A stretch of 14,737 nucleotides of DNA, from the NCBI GenBank assembly GCA_023430945.1, contig JAEYYE010000003.1, positions 1-14,737 on the forward strand, written 5' to 3'. How positions within the stretch are numbered: the first letter of the stretch is position 1; each line of letters begins with the position of its first letter. The notes below the pieces were generated by a model. It saw only the letters and a list, made by a program, of their open reading frames with translations, was not told where the DNA came from and did not search any database. Origin of the DNA: Bacteroidota bacterium (GTDB lineage: Bacteria > Bacteroidota > Bacteroidia > Flavobacteriales_F > PHOS-HE28). A program made the translations under genes and the position numbers. Shown piece after piece: positions 7,731-13,933 of this stretch.

Positions 7731-8411
7731 ATGAAACTGGATCAAAAGTTCGTAAGAACGACGACGGCGATGGCATTGAGCCTGGCGCTGCTCGCCCCTT
7801 CGTGCAAACAATCGAAAACCGCACAGGGCGGGGCTATTGGTGCGGCCGCCGGCGGTGCGGTAGGCGCTGTTATCGGGCATCAATATGAGAACACCGCGCT
7901 CGGTGCGATCATTGGTGCAGCAGTTGGCGGTACGGCCGGCGCTTTGATCGGCCGCCACATGGATAAACAGGCGGAAGAACTTCGCAATGACCTTGAAGGC
8001 GCCGAGGTGGAACGTGTAGGTGAAGGGATCAAGATCACGTTCGCCAGCGGACTGCTGTTCGATGTGAACAAGAGCGATCTTTCGGCCGCTTCACAGACCA
8101 ATCTTATCGAACTGGCGGAGACCTTGAAGAAATACGAGGATACCAACATCCTGATCGAAGGCCATACCGACTCCACCGGCACCGATGCCATCAACGAAAA
8201 GCTCTCACGCGAGCGGGCCCAGAGCGTAACGCAGTTCCTTCAGTCCCGTGGCGTGGCCGCAAGCCGCATCACCTCTGAAGGCTACGGATCGAAGCAACCG
8301 GTGGCGGATAACACCACCGAAGCAGGCCGTGCCGAGAACCGCCGGGTTGAAGTGGCGATCTACGCCAACGAGAAGATGAAGAAGGCCGCTGAGCGCGGTG
8401 AACTGGAGTGA
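7731..8411 (+). CDS. OmpA-family lipoprotein with glycine zipper
   Basis: A 226-residue outer-membrane lipoprotein of the peptidoglycan-binding OmpA/Pal/YiaD type. ATG 7731 gives a lipoprotein signal: MKLDQKFVR, a hydrophobic core, then LLAPSC with lipidated Cys25 (the -3 residue is Ala, slightly unusual). A glycine zipper fills residues 33-74 (repeated GAxxGGxxGAxIG), a segment thought to insert in or associate with membranes. The OmpA C-terminal domain spans about 100-211: ITFASGLLFDVNKSDL, IEGHTDSTG (142-150), LSRERAQSV (158-166), ITSEGYGSKQPVADN and NRRVEVAIY (203-211). These include the Asp and Arg positions that bind diaminopimelate in peptidoglycan. It probably tethers the outer membrane to the wall. 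A GC-rich hairpin follows 10 bp after the stop. Confidence 0.93.
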   Translation: MKLDQKFVRTTTAMALSLALLAPSCKQSKTAQGGAIGAAAGGAVGAVIGHQYENTALGAIIGAAVGGTAGALIGRHMDKQAEELRNDLEGAEVERVGEGIKITFASGLLFDVNKSDLSAASQTNLIELAETLKKYEDTNILIEGHTDSTGTDAINEKLSRERAQSVTQFLQSRGVAASRITSEGYGSKQPVADNTTEAGRAENRRVEVAIYANEKMKKAAERGELE

Positions 8412-8420
8412 CCGGATCAC

Positions 8421-8447
8421 CCAGCGCCGCGGATGGCGCGGCGCTGG
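8421..8447 (+). terminator. GC-rich hairpin after the OmpA gene (terminator-like, no U tract)
   Basis: CCAGCGCCGCG and CGCGGCGCTGG pair perfectly over 11 bp around a 5-base loop (GATGG), beginning 10 bases after the OmpA stop. No run of T follows (TGTTCCTCC). It could stop transcription inefficiently or protect the 3' end of the mRNA. Confidence 0.55.
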
Positions 8448-8458
8448 TGTTCCTCCGC

Positions 8459-8474
8459 ATCCATCATGATGGAT
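8459..8474. repeat. 16-bp perfect palindrome
   Basis: ATCCATCATGATGGAT equals its own reverse complement. It lies between the OmpA hairpin and the putative promoter of the next gene. It may be a dimeric regulator site or simply a chance palindrome; no second copy was noticed in this window. Confidence 0.4.
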
Positions 8475-8526
8475 CCCGCATGTTGCTCCGATCCAGGCTA
8501 TAAAGGCGGCTCGTGCAAATTCCTTG

Positions 8527-8560
8527 TTTGACAGGCCCCGCTTGTTCAACGTAATTTTTG
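8527..8560 (+). promoter_or_regulatory. Putative Bacteroidota sigma-ABfr promoter
   Basis: TTTG (8527-8530) is followed after 21 bases by TAATTTTTG (8552-8560), close to the Bacteroidota pattern TTTG-N19-21-TAnnTTTG, with one extra base inside the -7 box. Transcription would start near 8565, about 30 bases before the ATG at 8598. This local AT-rich stretch stands out from the GC-rich surroundings. Confidence 0.4.
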
Positions 8561-8597
8561 GGAGAAGAATAATTCCATCCGTACTGCCTTCCAGCCA

Positions 8598-9227
8598 ATG
8601 TCACTTCCTATTAATGCCCTTCTGCTTCGCCCGCCTTTCGGGTTCGCCTTCCTTTTACTTCTCTTCTCATCGGTACAGATCGCAGCACAACCGGTTTGTC
8701 GCACCGTGAGCGATCAGGTGGATGAATACACCCGATCACATGTGCTCACCATCACCGCGAGCGATCATTCCAATGGACCGCAATTCGAATGGATGGCGAT
8801 CGATGGATCGGTATGTCTCCGCCTTCACTGGCGCACCGCGCAGGAAAGGCCTGCCGTGGTGTTCGAGGGCGATTCGCTTTTCGTGAAACTGGAGAACGAT
8901 AGCGTATTGATCCTGCGGAGCTTGGAGACCACCGTGGGCAGACCGCTGCTGAATGATGAAGGCCAGCCCTACACCGATGCGGTCTACTGCTATCGCATTG
9001 AACCGGGTGATCTGGGCGCGCTTGCCGATCTGTGGGTGGTGAAGATGCGGATCCACTTCCGCGAGGGCCGAAACGAATTTCTGGCTTCCGCCGATCCGGA
9101 TTGGCAGATGGGTTTCTGGCGATCGGCGAATTGTGTGCGGCAGGCGATCCATACCGATCCGATGCCCGTGGTGCGCACGATCCAGGGCGGCCGGCCGGCT
9201 TCAACGATCCTTCCGGCCCATCAATGA
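8598..9227 (+). CDS. Secreted protein of unknown function
   Basis: A 209-residue predicted exported protein. The N-terminus has a long hydrophobic segment (FGFAFLLLLFSSVQIAA, about 14-30) with likely cleavage at IAA-QP, so the mature protein would begin QPVCRTVSD. After that it appears soluble, with strand-like segments (RSHVLTITAS, SVLILRSLET, LADLWVVKMRIHF) and four Cys in the mature part, which could form two disulfides. The last ~20 residues (VVRTIQGGRPASTILPAHQ) look unstructured. I recognise no family and see no catalytic motif or T9SS tail. It has its own likely promoter and sits between an envelope lipoprotein gene and the long leader of ppsA. Base composition is like that of its neighbours. 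Confidence 0.7.
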   Translation: MSLPINALLLRPPFGFAFLLLLFSSVQIAAQPVCRTVSDQVDEYTRSHVLTITASDHSNGPQFEWMAIDGSVCLRLHWRTAQERPAVVFEGDSLFVKLENDSVLILRSLETTVGRPLLNDEGQPYTDAVYCYRIEPGDLGALADLWVVKMRIHFREGRNEFLASADPDWQMGFWRSANCVRQAIHTDPMPVVRTIQGGRPASTILPAHQ

Positions 9228-9549
9228 TCGCGGGCGTTCACTCCCCGATCGAAGCCACCTGAACAACATCTGTAGCGAAGTTTCCTCGATCGGACCGCCC
9301 CGGGATATCACAGGTCATTCCTTCGTTCCTCAGAGTTTCCGCACGTTGTTGAGCATTGAGGGCCGCAACTGCGATCCATCCGGTATGGCGTCCGATCGCG
9401 GCGCGCCAGTTGCTTTCGGGCCGCACATGTTCAATTCCGCCTCGCCCAATTCCCTGAACGGTTCCGCGCATTCCAGCACCCATCGGGAACCAAACCACAC
9501 CATCTCCGTACAACCCGTCGCGCGAACCAAAGGCGATCCCTTGTACAAC
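9228..9549 (+). other. 322-bp apparently non-coding leader of ppsA
   Basis: The ppsA reading frame is open upstream to 9133, but those 139 extra codons overlap the preceding gene and read as low-complexity Ser/Pro/Arg text with no resemblance to PEP synthase. I therefore treat this stretch as untranslated. I looked for a TAnnTTTG box, a known riboswitch core, a tRNA and strong hairpins and found nothing convincing. It contains several GATC sites. It may hold the ppsA promoter and regulatory RNA. Confidence 0.5.
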
Positions 9550-12027
9550 ATGGTAGGACAACCTTATTTGAAATGGCTGCACGAGGTGCGGCTTACCGAC
9601 ATCGCCACGGTGGGCGGCAAGAACGCGAGCCTGGGTGAAATGATCCAGAACCTCGCACCGCTCGGCGTCTCCGTTCCCGGCGGCTTTGTGGTGACGGTGG
9701 CTTCCTACGAAGCGTTCATCGCACACAACGTGCTCGATCAGAAGATCCGCGATATCGTTGCAAGGCTCGATGTGGACGATATCGAGAACGTGCGGCGCAC
9801 GGGTCTGCAGGTGCGTACGCTGGTAAAGAACGGCAAATTCCCGCCGGAGATCGAAAAGGACATCATCGCCCGCTACCTTGAGATGAGCCGCCAGTACGGC
9901 CAGGATGCCACTGACGTTGCGGTGCGAAGCAGCGCAACCGCAGAGGATCTGCCCGATGCAAGTTTCGCCGGGCAACAGGAGACCTACCTCAACGTGCGCG
10001 GTCCGGAGGATCTGATGGTGGCCGTGCGCAACTGCTTCGCTTCACTCTTCACCGACCGTGCGATCGTGTACCGCCAAAGTCTTGGTTACGATCATTTCCA
10101 GGTGGGCATCAGCGTGGGCGTGCAGAAGATGGTACGCAGCGATCTGGGCTCGTCCGGCGTGGCCTTCAGCCTGGATACCGAAAGCGGTTTCAAGGATGTG
10201 GTGCTGATCAATGGAAGTTTCGGCCTGGGCGAAATGGTGGTACAGGGCGCGGTGAGCCCCGATGAGTTCTTGGTGTTCAAACCAACGCTCGCCCAGGGTT
10301 TCAGCAGCATCATCGAAAAGAAGCTCGGCAACAAGGATCGCAAGATGACCTACGGGGTCGAACCCGGCAAGGCCACGCATACCGTTCCTGTGGAAAGATC
10401 CATGCGCAACCGGTTCTGCATAAACGATGAGCAGGTGCTGGAGATCGCGCGCAGCGTGGCCGCGATCGAGAAATATTACAGTGAACTGAAGGGCCACTGG
10501 TGCCCGATGGACGTGGAATGGGCCGTTGATGGATTGACCAAACAGCTCTTCATCGTGCAGGCACGACCCGAAACGATCCACAGCCGCAAGGCCACCGATC
10601 GCGTGGTCGATTTCCGGATCGAGAAGGAGGGCATCGATCTGCAGGAGATCGCACGCGGCATCGCGATCGGCGACAAGATCGGTACCGGTAAAGTGCGCAT
10701 CATGTACGGGCTCGATGGCCGCGATGGCAGCACCGATGGCAATGATTTCAAACCCGGTGACATCCTGGTGACGGAAATGACCGATCCCGATTGGGAGCCG
10801 ATCATGAAGAAGGCCGCAGCGATCATAACCAACAAAGGCGGCCGCACCTGCCATGCAGCGATCGTGGCGCGTGAGATGGGAGTGCCGGCGATCGTTGGCT
10901 GCGGCGATGCGACAGAAAAGCTCGAGAACGAACAATTGATCACCGCTTCCTGCTGCGAAGGCGATGTGGGCATCATCTACAATGGTGCGATCCCCTTCAG
11001 CAAACACGAAACGATGCTCACCGACATGCCGGCCGTGCGTACGCCGATCATGCTCAACGTCGCTTCGCCCGATCTGGCCTTCAAATTCGCTCATCTTCCC
11101 AATGCCGGCGTAGGCCTTGCGCGCGAGGAATTCATCATCAACAACTACATACAGGCGCATCCGCTCGCGCTGCTCCAGCACAAGGAACTGGGCGATGCCG
11201 CGCTCAGCGGCAAGATCAGCTACCTGATCAATGGGTACGAGAACGAAGAGACCTTCTTCATCAAACGCCTCAGCTATGGCATCGCCAAGATCGCATCGGC
11301 CTTCTATCCCAACAAGGTGATCGTGCGTTTCAGCGATTTCAAGAGCAACGAATACCGCAACCTTCTCGGCGGCGAATATTTCGAGCCGGAGGAAGAGAAC
11401 CCCATGATCGGCTGGCGCGGTGCATCGCGTTATTACAGCGATGCGTATCGTGAAGCGTTCGGCATGGAATGCAAAGCGATCCGCCGCGTGCGCGAGAAGA
11501 TGGGGTTGAAGAACGTGGTGGTGATGGTCCCCTTCTGCCGCACCGTTGGCGAATTGAAGAAGGTGGAGGAAGTGATGGCCGAACATGGGCTCGTGCGCGG
11601 TAAGGAGGGCCTGGAGCTCTACCTCATGGCCGAGATCCCGAGCAATATCATCCTCGCCGAGCAATTCGCCGCGCACATCGATGGTTTCAGCATCGGCAGC
11701 AACGATCTCACACAGCTCACCCTCGGTCTCGATCGGGACAGTGCGCTCGTATCACACATCTACGATGAACGCGATCCTGCGGTGAAGGCGATGCTGAAAA
11801 TGCTCATCACCACAGCAAAACGCACCGGCACCAAGGTCGGTATCTGCGGCCAGGGCCCCAGCGATTATCCTGATTTCGCACAGTTCCTCGTCGAGCTCGG
11901 GATCGATAGCATCAGCGTAACGCCGGATAGTCTGCTGAAAACGATCAATGCGATCCATCAGGTTGAAACGCGCATCGGGAACGGGCAGGTGAAAGCGCCA
12001 GCGAACGGCATGGCCAAAGCGGTCTGA
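9550..12027 (+). CDS. ppsA: Phosphoenolpyruvate synthase (pyruvate, water dikinase)
   Basis: An 825-residue cytoplasmic enzyme catalysing pyruvate + ATP + H2O to PEP + AMP + Pi, the entry step of gluconeogenesis from pyruvate. ATG 9550 gives an N-terminus ending VGGKNASLGEM (21-31), aligned with E. coli PpsA. The ATP-grasp domain occupies about 15-345 (AVRSSATAEDLPDASFAGQQET, 124-145; IVQARPET near 335-342). The swivelling phosphohistidine domain has TNKGGRTCHAAIVAREMG (427-444) with catalytic His435; the RTC before His marks PEP synthase rather than pyruvate phosphate dikinase. The C-terminal TIM barrel carries SIGSNDLTQLTLGLDRDS and the active-site Cys in GICGQGPSDYPDF. Length matches the family (about 790-820). 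No gene for the PpsR regulatory kinase is in the window. The stop is 8 bp before a compound inverted-repeat element facing the convergent PorT-like gene. Confidence 0.96.
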   Translation: MVGQPYLKWLHEVRLTDIATVGGKNASLGEMIQNLAPLGVSVPGGFVVTVASYEAFIAHNVLDQKIRDIVARLDVDDIENVRRTGLQVRTLVKNGKFPPEIEKDIIARYLEMSRQYGQDATDVAVRSSATAEDLPDASFAGQQETYLNVRGPEDLMVAVRNCFASLFTDRAIVYRQSLGYDHFQVGISVGVQKMVRSDLGSSGVAFSLDTESGFKDVVLINGSFGLGEMVVQGAVSPDEFLVFKPTLAQGFSSIIEKKLGNKDRKMTYGVEPGKATHTVPVERSMRNRFCINDEQVLEIARSVAAIEKYYSELKGHWCPMDVEWAVDGLTKQLFIVQARPETIHSRKATDRVVDFRIEKEGIDLQEIARGIAIGDKIGTGKVRIMYGLDGRDGSTDGNDFKPGDILVTEMTDPDWEPIMKKAAAIITNKGGRTCHAAIVAREMGVPAIVGCGDATEKLENEQLITASCCEGDVGIIYNGAIPFSKHETMLTDMPAVRTPIMLNVASPDLAFKFAHLPNAGVGLAREEFIINNYIQAHPLALLQHKELGDAALSGKISYLINGYENEETFFIKRLSYGIAKIASAFYPNKVIVRFSDFKSNEYRNLLGGEYFEPEEENPMIGWRGASRYYSDAYREAFGMECKAIRRVREKMGLKNVVVMVPFCRTVGELKKVEEVMAEHGLVRGKEGLELYLMAEIPSNIILAEQFAAHIDGFSIGSNDLTQLTLGLDRDSALVSHIYDERDPAVKAMLKMLITTAKRTGTKVGICGQGPSDYPDFAQFLVELGIDSISVTPDSLLKTINAIHQVETRIGNGQVKAPANGMAKAV

Positions 12028-12034
12028 ATTATCT

Positions 12035-12168
12035 GGGCGTTGCCCCGCCTTCGCTTGGTCGTCGGGCTGCGCCCGGGATCGGTGGTGAAGGCGGGGCCGG
12101 GCCTCCCGCTCCAAGTCCTCCCCCGGGTGCCACCCGTGGTCCGGGCTTTCCGCTAAAGTCCCTAACGC
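12035..12168. repeat. Compound inverted-repeat (REP-like) element
   Basis: A GC-rich, non-coding block fills the space between the convergent ppsA and PorT-like genes. GCCCCGCCTTC (12042-12052) pairs perfectly with GAAGGCGGGGC (12087-12097). Nested inside their loop is CGGGC-TGC-GCCCG (12063-12075). Further on is CGGGT-GCC-ACCCG (12124-12136). The block starts GGGCGTT and ends CCCTAACGC, so GCGTT and AACGC at the ends are complementary. Its start, its GGGCTTTCCGCT segment and its CCCTAACGC end resemble, from memory, a dispersed intergenic repeat seen in Bacteroidota genomes; there is only one copy here, so this is not proven. It may serve as a bidirectional terminator. Confidence 0.6.
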
Positions 12169-12182
12169 ACCTTCGCGTCCGG

Positions 12183-12785
12183 TCACTTGTTGAAACCGAT
12201 CCCCAGGTAGAATTGTGCCTGCGCGTTCCGCGCGTTCCGTAATATGTCGTTGTCGGCAGCGCCGATCGTGCCCAGGCCGATCGTATAACGCGCACCGAGG
12301 TAGAGTTGCCCCAGGCGAACACCGGCACCGCCGAGCAAACCATAATCGGTATCCATGAATTGGTCCTCCCGCAATTGCACAAGTTCCTCCTGCACCTGCT
12401 GCGGATGCCGGATCGATGCGTTCAGCAGATGGCTTGCATAACCACCCACGTGCAACTCTGCCGGCCCGATGCTGAACACCAGGAACAGCGGGGCCTGCAG
12501 GTATTGCAAACGCACATGTGAATCGTTCAGGGAATCGTTCAGCATCACATCGGTGCCCATGGAATTGTACAAGGCCTCCAATTGAACGCCGGGCGCCACT
12601 GGAGGCTTCAGCCTGAAGAACATCCCGGCATGCCAGCCCACGATGCCTTCCAGATCGGCCACATTGTCCATTCGAATATCATCCTTGGAGACCCCGGCCT
12701 TCAGGCCGAGATCGAACAATTTCTGTGCGCGCAACTGGCTCGAAGCGATCGCGAGCAGCGCCATCAAGGTGAAGGTGCGGATCAT
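12183..12785 (-). CDS. PorT-like outer-membrane beta-barrel protein
   Basis: A 200-residue predicted outer-membrane protein. The signal peptide MIRTFTLMALLAIASSQLRAQ is followed by alternating-pattern strands: FDLGLKAGVS, EGIVGWHAGMFFRLK, GVQLEALYNSMG, LQYLQAPLFLVFSIG, AELHVGGYASHLL, YGLLGGAGVRLGQLYLGARYTIGLG, ending in AQFYLGIGFNK. The first strand motif LGLKAGV and the LQYLQAPLF strand are typical of the PorT-family/outer membrane beta-barrel domain of Bacteroidota. Such small barrels are mostly of unknown role; the name does not imply participation in T9SS, where PorT was first named. It diverges from mnmH, with 122 bp between the starts, and faces ppsA across the inverted-repeat element. 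No Shine-Dalgarno is seen before the ATG at 12785. Confidence 0.82.
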   Translation of the reverse strand: MIRTFTLMALLAIASSQLRAQKLFDLGLKAGVSKDDIRMDNVADLEGIVGWHAGMFFRLKPPVAPGVQLEALYNSMGTDVMLNDSLNDSHVRLQYLQAPLFLVFSIGPAELHVGGYASHLLNASIRHPQQVQEELVQLREDQFMDTDYGLLGGAGVRLGQLYLGARYTIGLGTIGAADNDILRNARNAQAQFYLGIGFNK

Positions 12786-12869
12786 TATGGGGATCTTTGG
12801 GTCGGGCCTATCATCCGATCCTGTGCCGCAATATCATACGGCAGCGATCCATTTTCAATGTGCATGCGC

Positions 12870-12902
12870 TTTCGCCCGTCCAGCGCAGCTTTCATACCTT
12901 TG
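12870..12902 (+). promoter_or_regulatory. Putative promoter of mnmH-selD
   Basis: TACCTTTG (12895-12902) is an exact match to the Bacteroidota -7 box TAnnTTTG. TTTCG (12870-12874) lies 20 bases upstream where TTTG or TTG would be expected. Transcription would begin around 12906-12909, right at the preferred GTG start (12908), which would leave almost no 5' leader. Confidence 0.4.
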
Positions 12903-12907
12903 ATCTT

Positions 12908-13933
12908 GTGGTAAGGCCTTTGCCTGCAGAAGATTTCCTGGCCGCGGAATTTCCGATCGTGGATGTGCGCTCGCCCGGCGAATTCAACCGTGCCCATATC
13001 CCCGGCGCGATCCCAGTTCCGCTTTTCAGCGACCAGGAACGATCGGTGATCGGCACGCTTTACGAACACGAAGGCCGCGACCGGGCGGTACTGGAAGGAC
13101 TTCGGTATATAGGCCCGCGCATGGCCGCATTGGTGGAAGCGATCGCTGCGATCGCACCGGATCGAAAGGTCCGGGTGCACTGCTGGCGCGGCGGCGAACG
13201 CAGCGGGAGCGTCGCCTGGCTCCTGTCAAAGGCCGGTTTCAAGGAAGTGATCGTTCTTTCCGGTGGTTACAAGGCCTTCCGGCAGCATGTGCTTCGTTCC
13301 TTCGAACGGCCATTGGACCTGCGCGTGCTCGGTGGATTCACCGGTACCGGTAAAACGTTGATCCTTCAGAAACTGAAAAAGGCCGGCCAGCAGGTCATCG
13401 ACCTCGAGCAGCTTGCCTGCCATAAGGGATCATCGTTCGGGTCGCTCGGCCAGCAGCCGCAGCCCACGACCGAACAATTCGAGAATCTCATCTGGATGGA
13501 ACTTAAGGCGCTCGATCCATCGCAACCGATCTGGATCGAGGACGAAAGCCCCATGATCGGGAAAGTGCGCATCCCGGCTCCCCTGTTCTCCCTTATGCGT
13601 GAGGCTACGCTCCTTTTCCTCGATCTTCCGCTGGAACAACGCGCAATTCAACTCGTGGAGGAATACGGATCGCATTCGCGCACAGAACTTTCCGCCGCGA
13701 TCGAAAGGATCACAAAACGCCTGGGGCCGCAACATGCCAAGGCTGCGCTGGAAGCTTTGGATAATGATGATCTGTATGCCACGGCGTTGATCACATTGCG
13801 TTATTACGACAAGGCTTACCTGCGTGGCCAGGCCGATCGGCGCCCCGATCGTATCACCCGAATTCCTATTTCCCGCAACGAGATCCCGCATCTCATCGAA
13901 CGACTCAAGGAAAATGTCAGTATCGGTATCTGA
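12908..13933 (+). CDS. mnmH: tRNA 2-selenouridine synthase
   Basis: MnmH (SelU, YbbB) uses selenophosphate to change 2-thiouridine to 2-selenouridine at wobble U34 of Lys, Glu and Gln tRNAs, through a geranylated intermediate. With start GTG 12908 the protein has 341 residues. The N-terminal rhodanese domain has DVRSPGEF (19-26) and the catalytic Cys92 in VHCWRGGERSGSVAWLL. The C-terminal P-loop domain has GGFTGTGKT (142-150), LACHKGSSFGSLG, IWIEDESPMIGKVRIP and a helical end. The frame is open to an ATG at 12797, but the 37 extra residues do not look like the family and that ATG is 11 bp from the divergent PorT-like start; GTG 12860 is a further alternative. The 3' end overlaps selD by 20 bp, so the two are surely co-expressed. 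Confidence 0.93.
   Translation: MVRPLPAEDFLAAEFPIVDVRSPGEFNRAHIPGAIPVPLFSDQERSVIGTLYEHEGRDRAVLEGLRYIGPRMAALVEAIAAIAPDRKVRVHCWRGGERSGSVAWLLSKAGFKEVIVLSGGYKAFRQHVLRSFERPLDLRVLGGFTGTGKTLILQKLKKAGQQVIDLEQLACHKGSSFGSLGQQPQPTTEQFENLIWMELKALDPSQPIWIEDESPMIGKVRIPAPLFSLMREATLLFLDLPLEQRAIQLVEEYGSHSRTELSAAIERITKRLGPQHAKAALEALDNDDLYATALITLRYYDKAYLRGQADRRPDRITRIPISRNEIPHLIERLKENVSIGI

Noticed and set aside
9133..9549. N-terminal extension of PEP synthase from an upstream ATG at 9133
   Set aside because: It would overlap the preceding gene by about 95 bp and add 139 residues unlike any PEP synthase. The ATG at 9550 gives the normal N-terminus and length.
10042..11676. A 544-codon open frame on the minus strand, antisense to ppsA
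   Set aside because: It lies wholly inside ppsA, whose plus-strand protein has every family motif. The antisense translation is rich in His, Ala and Arg, shows no domain or signal, and is the expected shadow of GC-rich codon bias.
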